Positions 26,128 through 35,619 are shown, numbered from the stretch's first letter. The stretch is 64,000 bases of DNA from CAYMCO01 sp964388955 (GCA_964388955.1 CAYMCO010000014.1:45827-109826); one strand, 5' to 3'. Numbers and translations are program-made. The notes: generated from the letters alone by a model not told the origin.

Positions 26128-27849
26128 ATGATGAGTAAGCACTTGTTTTCTTGGTTCGGCTTGGTAACCGTTGCGGCGCTGCTGCTCGCTGCATGTGCGC
26201 CCGGGACCGAATCTCCCCCGGAGGAGACCTCAGTCCCAACACAAGGGCTTGCAGAAACCACCGGTGCCGGGCCAACTGCCACCGTGGAGCAGGTCGAGAC
26301 AGCGGCGGAGCCGGTTGTGCTCCGGGTGGGAGTTACCTTCGAGCCTGATACTTTCCACCCATTTGCGGGTGCCACCTTCTGGAGGTTCGGCGACTTGATC
26401 TACGAAGGTTTCGTGGGTTGGGGAGAGAGCTGCCAACCCAGCCCTCGTATGGCGCAATCGATGGAAATGTCTGATGATGGATTGACCTGGACGATTACTC
26501 TCAGGCCTGGGATAACCTATACAGATGGGCAGCCATTGGACGCATATGTGCTGAAGGAATACTGGGACTGGATCATGACGACAGAACTGGCAGATTGGTT
26601 CCCTCCAACCCGTTATTCCGAGTCCTGGGATGCCGTTGACGAGCTTACTTTCCGTTTCACGACCTCCGTGCCCATTGGAACTTGGGCCTCCTATGATGCG
26701 GTCTGGCAATGGCCCCTTGCTCCACAGATCTGGGGCCAGACCACCGATGACACAGTATGGGATGTGGATGCGGACAGCAATCCAATTGGCACTGGCCCCT
26801 ATAGTCTAACAGAATGGCAACGGGGCGACCATCTCGTTTACGATGCCAGACCGGACTACTACCTTGGTAAGCCGCCAATCGACCGCATTGTGCACCAAGT
26901 GTATGGGAATTGGGACGCGATTGTTCTGGCGCTACAGGGAGGAGAGATTGACCTCACAGAAGGCAATGTCCCCGCTCAGTACTATGAATCCCTTGCCAAT
27001 CAACCCAATATCACGGTTATTGAAGAGCCGCCGGCGTATTACTACCAATTGGTATTCAACATGAAAGACGGTGGCACGAAGCATCCTGCGATCGATGATG
27101 CCAGTGTCCGGGAAGCTATCGATTATGCTATTGACAAGGAAAACATAGTCGAACTTGCCCTAGAGGGACATGGTGTTACTTGCCCCACCAATTGGAACTG
27201 CGGGCCGCTTTTCGAATGGTCCTTTGATCCCTCCCTGGTTGTTACACCATATGACCCGGAAATGGCCAACTCTATTCTCGATGAGGCTGGGTATATCGAT
27301 AATGACGGCGATGGGGTTCGGGAGACCCCGGATGGTCGGCCAATGGACTTTCGGTTCTTCATCCGCGCCGATCGCCCTTCTGAAGTCACCATGGCCGAGC
27401 TCATTGGTGATTGGCTGTCAGAAATCGGGATAAGCATCAATATCGAGGCCATGGAGTTGAATACGTTGACGAGTGCCATGCGCGAGGATCGGGATTTCGA
27501 CATGGCGATCAACTTCTGGGCCGGCGATCCAGATCCCGCGGTGATGGATTTCGAACTGTCTTGCTGGTCCGCGGAATCCGGCGGGATCAACCACTCAGGA
27601 TTCTGCACTCCTGAGTTAGACGACCTGATCTACCAGCAATTCACCGCCCCCGACCTGGAAACCAGGCTTTCCCGGCTGTACCAGCTTGAAGACCTTGTCA
27701 ATCGCGAGAGGCCGTTCATCATGCTTGCAGGGGAGAACGCTATCCAGGCCTACCGTAATGACCGGTTTGTCTTCCCTGAAAAACCCTGCTCATTCTGGGG
27801 GATGGACTGGCAGTGGTGGCCGGTGATGAGGGCTGAGCCGGTCGAATAA
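26128..27849 (+). CDS. ABC transporter solute-binding lipoprotein, family 5 (second copy)
   Basis: Start ATG 26128, five bases after AAAGGAG. 573 residues. The lipoprotein signal ends in LLLAAC with the lipidated cysteine at 23. The SBP_bac_5 domain aligns along its length with the protein at 17204: FHPF near the start, YEGF, then a DGLTW strand, FPPTR where the other has YPPTR, and DNDGDGVRETPDG where the other has DTDGDGVRESPDG. The two are paralogues binding related solutes. No permease or ATPase genes follow, and a terminator comes directly after the gene. The FCD regulator upstream is the likely controller. Confidence 0.88.
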   Translation: MMSKHLFSWFGLVTVAALLLAACAPGTESPPEETSVPTQGLAETTGAGPTATVEQVETAAEPVVLRVGVTFEPDTFHPFAGATFWRFGDLIYEGFVGWGESCQPSPRMAQSMEMSDDGLTWTITLRPGITYTDGQPLDAYVLKEYWDWIMTTELADWFPPTRYSESWDAVDELTFRFTTSVPIGTWASYDAVWQWPLAPQIWGQTTDDTVWDVDADSNPIGTGPYSLTEWQRGDHLVYDARPDYYLGKPPIDRIVHQVYGNWDAIVLALQGGEIDLTEGNVPAQYYESLANQPNITVIEEPPAYYYQLVFNMKDGGTKHPAIDDASVREAIDYAIDKENIVELALEGHGVTCPTNWNCGPLFEWSFDPSLVVTPYDPEMANSILDEAGYIDNDGDGVRETPDGRPMDFRFFIRADRPSEVTMAELIGDWLSEIGISINIEAMELNTLTSAMREDRDFDMAINFWAGDPDPAVMDFELSCWSAESGGINHSGFCTPELDDLIYQQFTAPDLETRLSRLYQLEDLVNRERPFIMLAGENAIQAYRNDRFVFPEKPCSFWGMDWQWWPVMRAEPVE

Positions 27850-27864
27850 TAGACACAAGGATTA

Positions 27865-27893
27865 GGGGGCAGGGTCTCTGCCTGCCCCCATTT
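27865..27893 (+). terminator. Rho-independent terminator
   Basis: GGGGGCAGG (27865-27873) and CCTGCCCCC (27881-27889) form a perfect 9-bp stem with a 7-base loop, followed by ATTT. It ends the solute-binding protein transcript 16 bases after its stop codon. Confidence 0.8.
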
Positions 27894-28046
27894 CCAAAGC
27901 TCTACAAGGTCGGCGCGAAGCTAGCTGGCTTGATTGATCTTGTTCTTGATAACTTGGAAGTTGAATCCAAGATTCAAAAGCGAACTCTTTTCAATTGAAA
28001 AGCGAACACCCATACTGACTGCCTCAATTTCCACCAGGAGGTAGCC

Positions 28047-28620
28047 GTGACACAGCTTCACAAGCGTTTCTCACATGAGCAGGTCGGTTTTCTCATGCGA
28101 TCCTATTCTCAAGGGCTGCTGAGCCGCCAGGAAGTTCAAGATGCCCTCCACATTGGCAAGACACGCTTCTTCGAGCTTTGGAAGCAGTACCGGGCTGACC
28201 CTGATGGCTACTCAGTCGCATACCACCGTCCAGCACCCCGCCGCATTTCCGAAGAGGCGGAGATCGCCATCCAGGACGAACTGCTCCGGGACAAGGAGCT
28301 GATCGAAAACCCCGAAATCCCAATTTCGACCTACAACTATTCTGCATTGCGGGACCGGCTTCGCAAGCAGGGCATCGACATATCGGTGAATACCATCATC
28401 GATCGTGCCAAGAAGCTGGGCTGCCATAAGCCTCGCAGGAAGAAGCGCAGGGTGCATGATCGGCAGGTCCTTACCAGCTTTGTCGGCGCCCTGATTCAAC
28501 ATGACGGCTCCACCCATTTATGGTCTCCATGCGCCGGCGAGAAATGAACTCTCATCACTGCCATCGATGACCACAGTCGCATGCGCGCTTCGTTGACCAA
28601 CTCGGTGAGATCGTATGAGC
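28047..28620 (+). pseudogene. Transposase/integrase-core fragment
   Basis: GTG 28047 follows AGGAGG. The first 166 codons give a helix-turn-helix N-terminus (RSYSQGLLSRQEVQDALHIG) and the start of an rve-type DDE core (LIQHDGSTHLWSP). TGA at 28545-28547 replaces the tryptophan expected in GEKW, after which TLITAIDDHSRM continues in frame before homology ends near 28600. The fragment then abuts the 3' end of trpA on the opposite strand. Nonsense mutation and 3' truncation make it inactive. No terminal repeats were recognised. Confidence 0.65.
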
Positions 28621-28623
28621 GGA

Positions 28624-29421
28624 TCATCGCAGTGCCTGCCGAAGCTCGGACAACAGGCTTGCCGCCGCTTTGGGCCCTCCATCGTCGCCTGCTTGGTGTA
28701 CGGCATCGATGATGGCCGAGCCAACGATCACGCCGTCTGCTATCCGGGCGACGGCGGCCGCCTGGATAGGTGTCGAGATGCCAAACCCCACCGCCAAAGG
28801 CAAGTCCGTGTGCCCCTGTACGCGGTGTACGAAAGGTTCCAGATCCTGAGAGAGCTTGCTCCGGGCCCCCGTCGTGCCGGCCAAAGAGACCAAATAGAGA
28901 AAGCCCTGCGACCGGGCTGCCGCTTGAGCGATGCGAGCTGAGCTGGACGTTGGGGCCAGCATGTGAACCAGCGCGCATCCGTGCTCCTGGCACACCGTTT
29001 CCAGATCGCCTGATTCCTCTGGGGGCAGGTCGGGCACAATGAATCCGTCGGCTCCCGCGGCGCACGCTCGTGCGACAAAGTGCCTGATTCCGAATGAAAG
29101 AATCGGGTTGACATAGCCCATGAGCAGCAAAGGCATTTGCACGCCCCTCTTCCGGAGCAGCGCGGTGAGCTCCAAGCATCCTTCGACCGTGATGCCTGCC
29201 TGCAAGGCGGCTTGCGTGGAGTGCTGGATTGACGGCCCATCCGCCAGGGGGTCCGAAAAGGGGATGCCCAGTTCGATCAGATCCGCCCCGGCATGTGCCA
29301 TCGCTTCGATGATGTCCAAGGAGCGCCCCGCGCTCGGATAGCCGAGCGTGAAGTAGGGCATCAGGCACGCCCGCGGCAGGGCATCCGCGAAAGCTTCATG
29401 GATATGTGCCAAGCCGTTCAT
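28624..29421 (-). CDS. trpA: Tryptophan synthase alpha chain
   Basis: 265 residues from ATG 29421, behind GGAGGGGGG. The frame is open further upstream but that part is a shadow of trpB. The TIM-barrel enzyme cleaves indole-3-glycerol phosphate to indole, which is channelled to the beta chain. Catalytic residues are in LIELGIPFSDPLADGP (Glu and Asp). Phosphate-binding loops GFGIST and DGVIVGSAI are present. The start overlaps the trpB stop by four bases (ATGA), so translation is probably coupled. It is the last gene of the trp operon. Confidence 0.95.
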   Translation of the reverse strand: MNGLAHIHEAFADALPRACLMPYFTLGYPSAGRSLDIIEAMAHAGADLIELGIPFSDPLADGPSIQHSTQAALQAGITVEGCLELTALLRKRGVQMPLLLMGYVNPILSFGIRHFVARACAAGADGFIVPDLPPEESGDLETVCQEHGCALVHMLAPTSSSARIAQAAARSQGFLYLVSLAGTTGARSKLSQDLEPFVHRVQGHTDLPLAVGFGISTPIQAAAVARIADGVIVGSAIIDAVHQAGDDGGPKAAASLLSELRQALR

Positions 29422-30638
29422 GATCCCCCCTCCTGGAGTTCTCGGCTTGAAGCTTCGAGAACCGTGTCCAGATCCTTGTCCCCCCGTCCGGATAGATTGA
29501 CAAGCATGATTTGCTCCGGCCGCATTTGTGGGGCGCGTCGCATCGCCTCGGCGATGGCATGAGCCGATTCCAGCGCGGGCAGGATCCCCTCGGTGCGAGC
29601 GAGCATGTGAAATGCCCGCAGTGCCTGGTCGTCCGTGGCATAGGTATACTCGGCGCGCCCGAGTTCGCGGAGATAGACGTGCTCGGGACCCACGGCAGGG
29701 TAGTCCAAACCCGCAGAGATGGAATGCGTGGCGGCGATTTGGCCATCCATATCTTGCAGCACGAATGAAAAGGTACCATGGAGCACGCCGGGCCGGCCGA
29801 GTCTGGGATCGGAAAACCGGCTGGCATGCCGCCCGGTTTCGATACCCTCCCCACCTGCCTCCACGCCGATAAGGGCGACAGACCGGTCCGGGATGAAGGC
29901 AGAGAACAGGCCGATGGCGTTGGATCCGCCTCCGACGCAGGCCAGGCATACGTCGGGCAATTTGCCTGCAAGTTCCAGGATTTGCTGGCGCGCCTCGCAT
30001 CCGATCACGGATTGGAATTCGCGCACCATCACCGGATAGGGATGCGGCCCCAAGGCCGAGCCCAGCAGATAGTGCGTCGTCCGCACGTTGGTGACCCAGT
30101 CCCTGATGGCTTCGTTGATGGCATCCTTCAGCGTTCGGCTGCCCGACGATACCGGCCGCACCTCGGCGCCCAGCAGGCGCATACGGTGCACATTCGAGCG
30201 CTGCCGCTCGATGTCCAGCGTGCCCATGTATATCACGCATTCGAGCCCCAGGAGTGCAGCCGCGGTGGCTGTGGCCACGCCGTGTTGTCCTGCTCCGGTC
30301 TCGGCGATGATGCGTTGTTTCCCCATACGCCTGGCGAGGAGCGCCTGCCCCAGGGCGTTGTTGATCTTGTGGGCGCCAGTGTGGGCCAAATCCTCTCGCT
30401 TGAGATAGATCTGGGGGCCGCCCAGGTGCTCGGACAGGCGGGCGGCATGACTGAGCGGGGTAGGGCGCCCGGCATATGTCCGCAGCAGGCGGTCCAGCTC
30501 GGAACGGAAACCATCATCACCCCAGGATAGCTTGAAGGCCTGTTCGAGCTCTGCCAGTGGGGACATCAGCGTCTCCGGCACAAACCGTCCACCGTAGGCG
30601 CCGAACTTTGGACCCATGAGTCTGATCTCATTCCGCAT
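29418..30638 (-). CDS. trpB: Tryptophan synthase beta chain
   Basis: 406 residues from ATG 30638, with AGAGGAGG upstream and an 11-base overlap with trpF (GTG 30641 is an alternative). The PLP enzyme condenses indole with serine. It has the PLP lysine in HTGAHKINNALGQ, the GAGQHGVA segment, the phosphate-binding CVGGGSNAIG loop, and GRGDKD at the C-terminus. This is the canonical TrpB1 type that pairs with TrpA. It overlaps trpA by four bases at its 3' end. Confidence 0.96.
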   Translation of the reverse strand: MRNEIRLMGPKFGAYGGRFVPETLMSPLAELEQAFKLSWGDDGFRSELDRLLRTYAGRPTPLSHAARLSEHLGGPQIYLKREDLAHTGAHKINNALGQALLARRMGKQRIIAETGAGQHGVATATAAALLGLECVIYMGTLDIERQRSNVHRMRLLGAEVRPVSSGSRTLKDAINEAIRDWVTNVRTTHYLLGSALGPHPYPVMVREFQSVIGCEARQQILELAGKLPDVCLACVGGGSNAIGLFSAFIPDRSVALIGVEAGGEGIETGRHASRFSDPRLGRPGVLHGTFSFVLQDMDGQIAATHSISAGLDYPAVGPEHVYLRELGRAEYTYATDDQALRAFHMLARTEGILPALESAHAIAEAMRRAPQMRPEQIMLVNLSGRGDKDLDTVLEASSRELQEGGS

Positions 30639-31287
30639 CACCTACCTCCTCTTCCAACTCACGCACGCATTCAATGAATGCGGCCATTTTGTGCCAGTCC
30701 TTGCAGCCTGGAGCGTTCTCGACACCCGAGGCCACATCCACCCCCCATGGGGACACGCTGGTGATCGCTTCCGCCACGTTATCTGGTGTGAGACCCCCGG
30801 CGAGCAAGAGCGGCACCTCTCGGGCCAGCTCCGAAGCGATGGTCCAGTCCGCCTGGGTGCCAGTGCCACCATACATGCCGCGGGTATGTGCGTCCACCAG
30901 CAGCGCAGGCGCCAGAGGGCCCGTAGCTGCATACAGGCGCGCCGATGCCTTTGCCTCGGCCAACCCGGTAGGCCGGATGGCCTTGAAGGCACGGCGCCTG
31001 AGCAGTTCCAGATCGGAGGGCGGCTCGTCACCGTGCAGTTGCGCCAAATGCAGGCCGCACATCTCCAATGTGCTGGCAACCTCGCCCGGTGGTATGTTGA
31101 CAAAGACCCCAACGGTCGTCGTGGGAACCCTATACGTACGAAGCCCCCGCACGAGTTCGGCGCATGCCTGTGGTGAAATGTAGCGGGCGCTCCCTGGAAA
31201 GAAATTGAACCCCAGCATATCCGCACCGGCTTCAGCCGCTGCGAGCGCATCATCCAGCCTGGTCAGGCCGCAGATCTTAATCTTCAT
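30628..31287 (-). CDS. trpF: Phosphoribosylanthranilate isomerase
   Basis: 219 residues. The TIM-barrel enzyme performs the Amadori rearrangement of PRA to CdRP. The catalytic cysteine lies in MKIKICGLTR at the N-terminus, and the catalytic aspartate in LLVDAHTRGMYGGTG. The phosphate loops (LLAGGLTPDNV, GVDVASGVE) are typical. The gene overlaps trpC by 11 bases upstream and trpB by 11 bases downstream, showing tight translational packing of the operon. Confidence 0.95.
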   Translation of the reverse strand: MKIKICGLTRLDDALAAAEAGADMLGFNFFPGSARYISPQACAELVRGLRTYRVPTTTVGVFVNIPPGEVASTLEMCGLHLAQLHGDEPPSDLELLRRRAFKAIRPTGLAEAKASARLYAATGPLAPALLVDAHTRGMYGGTGTQADWTIASELAREVPLLLAGGLTPDNVAEAITSVSPWGVDVASGVENAPGCKDWHKMAAFIECVRELEEEVGDAE

Positions 31288-32077
31288 GTGGCCGCGCTTT
31301 CGCTAGCGCCCGCACTTGCGCCCCGATGTCCGCCGCGCATGCCAGCGCCTCTCCCACCAGCACTGCATCCGCCCCCGCGCGCGCCATCTCCTCAGCGTCG
31401 GAAGGGGTTCGTATGCCACTTTCAGCGATGGTGCAGATTCCCCCCGGTATCAGTGGTATCAGACAGCGGGAAACCTTGAGATCGACGCCGAACGAGCGCA
31501 GATTTCGATTGTTGACGCCGATCAGTTTCGGCTCGACTTCCAGTGCTGTATCGAGCTCTTGCTTCGTATGCACTTCCACCAGAGCGGCCATTCCCAACTG
31601 GCATGTGAGCGCGTGCAGTTCTGAGAGCTGTTTGGGTGTCAATATCGATACGATGAGCAGCACGGCATCGGCGCCAGCCGCACGAGATTCATAGATCTGG
31701 TACGGATCCAGGATGAAGTCCTTGCGCAATACCGGCGGGCATGCCGGCTGTCGACCGACGATTCCGAGATGTGAAAGATCGCCTTGAAAATACCTGGGTT
31801 CAGTGAGCACGCTGATGGCGGCTGCGCCGTTCTGCTGATAGGTTCGGGCCAGATGGGCGGGGTCGAATTGCTCCACCAGCAGGCCCCGGGAGGGCGAGGC
31901 GCGCTTTACCTCGGCAACCAAGGCGGGCCGTGACGGGTGCTCGCGCAGCGCGGCGGTGAAGTCTCTGGCAGGCTCCATGGTTTCCATTTCCGCAAGCAGC
32001 GTATCCAGCGGCCGGCTTTTCGGCAGCGATGCAAGGCGCGCGCGTTGAGAGGCGACAATCTCTTGCAGGAAGGTCAC
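31277..32077 (-). CDS. trpC: Indole-3-glycerol-phosphate synthase
   Basis: 266 residues from ATG 32077. The TIM-barrel enzyme closes the indole ring from CdRP. Diagnostic motifs are present: VAEVKRASPSRG (catalytic Lys), VLRKDFILDPYQIYE (general acid Lys), GVNNRNL and IAESGI. It is separate from trpF, unlike the fused enteric form. The start overlaps the trpD stop by four bases (ATGA). Confidence 0.96.
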   Translation of the reverse strand: MTFLQEIVASQRARLASLPKSRPLDTLLAEMETMEPARDFTAALREHPSRPALVAEVKRASPSRGLLVEQFDPAHLARTYQQNGAAAISVLTEPRYFQGDLSHLGIVGRQPACPPVLRKDFILDPYQIYESRAAGADAVLLIVSILTPKQLSELHALTCQLGMAALVEVHTKQELDTALEVEPKLIGVNNRNLRSFGVDLKVSRCLIPLIPGGICTIAESGIRTPSDAEEMARAGADAVLVGEALACAADIGAQVRALAKARPHED

Positions 32078-33117
32078 GGCGCACGCTCCATCCCGGGATG
32101 GCCCATGCGCTGGCTGAAGTCCCTGAGCTGCTCCAGCTTGCCAAGCGCGGCTCCGCTTTGCAGTGAATGGCGGGCCTCCTCCAGGCCGGCCTGCAGGTCA
32201 CCGGTCTCGACGGCGAGCGCGGCACCGGCGTTCAGCAGCAGAACGTCGCGGCGCACACTGGTATCGGACCCACGCAGCAAGTCAATCATGATTCGGGCAT
32301 TTTCCTGCGGGTCCCCGCCCTGTATCTGCTCAAGACGGGCCGGCCGAAGCCCCAAAGCGCCAGGCTCGAGCTGGAAATCGCGGACCGTGCGATTTTGCAG
32401 ATGGCTCACCATGTTCGGCCCGGCCGTGCTGAGCTCATCGAGACCGCCGTAGCCGTGCACCACGAAGGCCGCCGTCACGCCCAGGGCTCCCAGCACTTCC
32501 GCGATGGTTCTGGTCATTCTTCCGTCGTACACACCAATCAGCATGTGCGTGGCGCCAGCCGGATTGGTGAGCGGACCGAGCACGTTGAAGATGGACCGTT
32601 GGCCCAGCTCCCGCCGAGGGCCGATGGCGTGTTTCATGGCAGGGTGAAACCGAGGTGCGAAAAGAAAACCGATGCCCACCTGATCGATGCACTGCGCCAC
32701 CTGCTCCGGGCCCAGATCGATCTGCACGCCGAGGGCATCGAGAACGTCGGCGCTGCCACAGCGCGACGAGGCGGCACGATTGCCGTGTTTCGCGACTCTG
32801 CGACCGGCTCCAGCAACCAGGAAGGCGGCGGCCGTTGAGATGTTGTAGGTGTGCGACCCATCGCCCCCTGTCCCCACGACGTCGAATAAGGGCTCGCCGG
32901 TCGTCCGAATGGGGGCCTTGGTGGCATGGCTGCGCATGGCGCACGCGCTGCCGACAATCTCTTCCACCGTTTCGCCTTTCATGCGCAGTGCGACCAGAAA
33001 GCCACCGATCTGGGCCGCGCTGGCCTCGCCGCGCATGATCACCTCCATGGCGCACTCCGCCTCTTTTGTGGAGAGATCTTGCCTCTCCAGCACCTTGGCC
33101 AGGTACGGTTTGAGCAT
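32074..33117 (-). CDS. trpD: Anthranilate phosphoribosyltransferase
   Basis: 347 residues. It transfers phosphoribose from PRPP to anthranilate. The PRPP-binding motif DVVGTGGDGSHTYNIST is present near residues 80-96, followed by AKHGNRAASSRCGSADVL. The anthranilate-site region HPAMKHAIGPRRELG and the second metal-binding GGLDELS are typical. ATG 33117 has GGAGG just upstream. It lies 24 bases after trpG and overlaps trpC by four. Confidence 0.96.
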   Translation of the reverse strand: MLKPYLAKVLERQDLSTKEAECAMEVIMRGEASAAQIGGFLVALRMKGETVEEIVGSACAMRSHATKAPIRTTGEPLFDVVGTGGDGSHTYNISTAAAFLVAGAGRRVAKHGNRAASSRCGSADVLDALGVQIDLGPEQVAQCIDQVGIGFLFAPRFHPAMKHAIGPRRELGQRSIFNVLGPLTNPAGATHMLIGVYDGRMTRTIAEVLGALGVTAAFVVHGYGGLDELSTAGPNMVSHLQNRTVRDFQLEPGALGLRPARLEQIQGGDPQENARIMIDLLRGSDTSVRRDVLLLNAGAALAVETGDLQAGLEEARHSLQSGAALGKLEQLRDFSQRMGHPGMERAP

Positions 33118-33141
33118 GATACGTCCTCCTGGAAATGCGAT

Positions 33142-33747
33142 CTATCGGCTTTCTTGTGACATTCTGTTCACAGGTTTCTTGGTCTGACCCACGGCCAGGA
33201 AGTTGTTGAGGATCTGTTTGCCATGGGGGGTCAGGATCGATTCGGGGTGGAATTGGACCCCGTACACCGGATGATCTCTGTGGGCGATACCCATCACCAC
33301 ACCCTCGCGCGTGAACGCGCTTAGCTGCAGCTCGGGAGGGAGCGGCTCAGCCACGATCAGCGAGTGGTATCGGCCGGCCTCAAAAGGGTTCGGCAGCCCT
33401 CGAAACAAGCCGCGGTCGAAATGATAGATTTCCGACGTCTTGCCATGCCTCAGGCGCGGGGCGCGGATGATTCTGCCACCATAGACCTCCCCGATGCATT
33501 GGTGCCCCAGGCATACACCCAGGATAGGGCATGTAGCCGCCAGCGCATGGATTACCCGGTTGGAGATCCCCGCCTGAGCGGGCTGGCCGGGACCGGGCGA
33601 GATCACGATGTGGCTCGGGTGCAGGCATTGGAGCTCTTCGACGCTGATGGCATCGTTGCGTATGACCTGTATCTCTGCGCCGAGCTCACCCAGATACTGC
33701 ACCAGGTTGTAGGTAAAAGAATCGTAGTTATCAATCACCAAGATCAT
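33142..33747 (-). CDS. trpG: Anthranilate synthase glutamine amidotransferase subunit
   Basis: 201 residues from ATG 33747 (MILVIDNYDSF); the frame also has an upstream TTG at 33753 that overlaps the trpE stop and is less likely. It is a class-I glutamine amidotransferase with the nucleophile in GVCLGHQ and the His-Glu pair in VQFHPES, plus an oxyanion loop SPGPGQP. It supplies ammonia to TrpE. It starts three bases after the trpE stop, consistent with coupled expression. Confidence 0.95.
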   Translation of the reverse strand: MILVIDNYDSFTYNLVQYLGELGAEIQVIRNDAISVEELQCLHPSHIVISPGPGQPAQAGISNRVIHALAATCPILGVCLGHQCIGEVYGGRIIRAPRLRHGKTSEIYHFDRGLFRGLPNPFEAGRYHSLIVAEPLPPELQLSAFTREGVVMGIAHRDHPVYGVQFHPESILTPHGKQILNNFLAVGQTKKPVNRMSQESR

Positions 33748-33749
33748 GG

Positions 33750-35243
33750 TCAAATCCCTTTCTCGGCCATTTCAAGTGCGACGGCCAGGGCTTGCGCTTT
33801 GTTGCAGGATTCCCTGTATTCGTGGTCCGGCATCGAATCGGCCACAATCCCTCCGCCGGCTTGCACGCTTGCCTGCTGACCCCGCATGACCAGGGTGCGG
33901 ATGGTGATACAGGAATCCAGCGAGCCGTCGTAGGAGAAGAAGCCAACCACACCCGCATAGGGGCCGCGGGCTTCCGGTTCCATTTCCGAGATGATCTCCA
34001 TGGCCCGGATCTTCGGGGCACCGCTTACCGTCCCTGCGGGGAAGGTGGCACGCATGAGGTCGAAGGCGTCGTATTCAGGTCTCAGATCACCTTCCACCTG
34101 AGAGACGATGTGCATGACGTGGGAGTAGCGTTCCACAATCATCTGTATCGGAACCTGCACAGAGCCATAGCTGCATACTCGCCCCAAGTCGTTGCGCGCC
34201 AAATCGACGAGCATCACGTGTTCCGCTCTTTCCTTGGGATCGGCAAGCAGCTCCTTCTCGAAGGCGGCGTCAGCCTCGACGCTTGGGCCCCGGGGTCTTG
34301 TGCCGGCAATGGGGCGCATGGCGGCGCGACGCCCATCCAAGCGCACGTGCATCTCAGGGGAGGCGCCGATCAATCCCAATGGGGGCGTTCCAGCGAGGTG
34401 CTTGAAATCAAAGAAGAACATATATGGTGACGGATTCAGACGGCGCAGGGCGCGGTAGATCGAAAAAGGGGCCGCGTCCGTCGGGCGCGAAAAACGCTGG
34501 GAGAGCACCACCTGAAATACGTCGCCGGCGGCGATATGTTCTTTAGCGCGTTCCACTGCGGAACAGAACGCAGTCGGCGATATGTTCGACTGCAATTCCG
34601 CCACCATCTGACTGCCCTTATCCGCGGGTTGGTCGAACACGGGTCTGGCAAGCCGCGCCTGCAGCCGGTCAAGCTGTTTCTCGGCTTCTGCGCGCGTCTG
34701 CTCCTCGGTCCCCTCGACTTGCCTATTGATGATCAAGACCAGCCGCCCGAAGGCATGGTCGAACGCGACCACAGAATCGCACAGCAGGAATACGGCCTCC
34801 GGGATTGTGCAATGGGGTTGGAGTTGGAGGCGGGTTTCGAAGTGTGCGACGGCTTCATAGCCAAGGTACCCGACCAATCCGCCGAAGAAGCGCGGCAAGC
34901 CGCTGGCTCGCGACGGGCGGAAGCGAGAAAGCGCATCGCGGAGGACCACGAGCGGATCACCGTTTGAAGGAAGTGGGATCTCGCCCACCCCCTCGTTGGT
35001 GTGGTGTTGCACGCTCCCTTTGCCGAACACATAAGCTTCAGAAGGGTTCACCCCGATGTAGGAGTAGCGGGCGACGTGTTCTCCACCTGTGACAGACTCG
35101 AGCAGGAAGCTGGGAGCCTCGCCGGCGAGCTTGAGATATACGGAGACAGGCGTTTCCAGATCTGCGGGGATCTCGCGCACAACCGTCAGCAGATTGGGAG
35201 AATTCACTCCGAGAGTTTCGTTTGAGCATGTCCCTTTGACCAT
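33750..35243 (-). CDS. trpE: Anthranilate synthase component I
   Basis: 497 residues from ATG 35243, preceded by TTGGAGG at about 7 nt. ATG 35258 is in frame but lacks a ribosome binding site. It converts chorismate and ammonia to anthranilate. The N-terminal LLESVTGGE carries the LLES element used for tryptophan feedback inhibition. The chorismate-binding core is complete (RPIAGTRPRG, LVDLARNDLGRV, GTVSGAPKIRAME). It is the first gene of the operon and sits directly behind a T-box leader and its terminator, so expression should respond to uncharged tRNA-Trp. Confidence 0.95.
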   Translation of the reverse strand: MVKGTCSNETLGVNSPNLLTVVREIPADLETPVSVYLKLAGEAPSFLLESVTGGEHVARYSYIGVNPSEAYVFGKGSVQHHTNEGVGEIPLPSNGDPLVVLRDALSRFRPSRASGLPRFFGGLVGYLGYEAVAHFETRLQLQPHCTIPEAVFLLCDSVVAFDHAFGRLVLIINRQVEGTEEQTRAEAEKQLDRLQARLARPVFDQPADKGSQMVAELQSNISPTAFCSAVERAKEHIAAGDVFQVVLSQRFSRPTDAAPFSIYRALRRLNPSPYMFFFDFKHLAGTPPLGLIGASPEMHVRLDGRRAAMRPIAGTRPRGPSVEADAAFEKELLADPKERAEHVMLVDLARNDLGRVCSYGSVQVPIQMIVERYSHVMHIVSQVEGDLRPEYDAFDLMRATFPAGTVSGAPKIRAMEIISEMEPEARGPYAGVVGFFSYDGSLDSCITIRTLVMRGQQASVQAGGGIVADSMPDHEYRESCNKAQALAVALEMAEKGI

Positions 35244-35269
35244 AAGACCTCCAAGCATGGCGATGAACC

Positions 35270-35304
35270 AAAAAGAGCCCTCTCTCTGGGACGAGAGAGG
35301 GCTC
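35270..35304 (-). terminator. Leader terminator of the trp T-box
   Basis: On the minus strand GAGCCCTCTCTC (35304-35293) and GAGAGAGGGCTC (35286-35275) form a perfect 12-bp stem with a 6-base loop, followed by five U (35274-35270). The terminator lies between the T-box element and trpE and is the alternative fold to the antiterminator. Confidence 0.9.
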
Positions 35305-35613
35305 CCGTGGTGCCACCCAACTTAGGCTGGGCTTCTATTAACCAAACCACCCGTCGGTGATGGCGACGGGCGGTGATTAATGGCCAGCCTCACTCTGTGG
35401 GGTACGGCAACGTCACGCCCACGTTGCTTATACCCTTTGCCCTGATAACGGTGGCATCTCCGGCTCGGACTACCAGGCTTATGCCGTTCGCCCTGCAGCT
35501 CCGGGGCCCATTCCCCACTGGCCGGTGGGCGGGATTCTCATCCGCCTCCCGCTTTCTGCGCCAACCTACCAGCGGTTACTATTTCCCCTTCACAGCATTT
35601 CGATTATGCAGTT
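35275..35613 (-). promoter_or_regulatory. T-box riboswitch leader of the trp operon
   Basis: The minus strand carries the T-box core GGGTGGCACCACGG (35318-35305), preceded by AAGTT, with the terminator 5' arm directly after it. Upstream, a GGCTGG/CCAGCC pair and several further stems fit the roughly 300-nt leader expected for stem I to stem III. T-box RNAs bind a specific uncharged tRNA, and its free acceptor end stabilises the antiterminator. Given the downstream genes the tRNA should be tRNA-Trp, so the specifier codon should be UGG. Several TGG triplets are present and the specifier loop could not be assigned by eye. Confidence 0.85.
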
Positions 35614-35619
35614 GGGCAT

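Noticed and set aside
29422..30240. In-frame N-terminal extension of trpA by about 270 codons
   Set aside because: The extension is Arg/Gly-rich out-of-frame trpB sequence. The real trpA start has a strong ribosome binding site at 29421.
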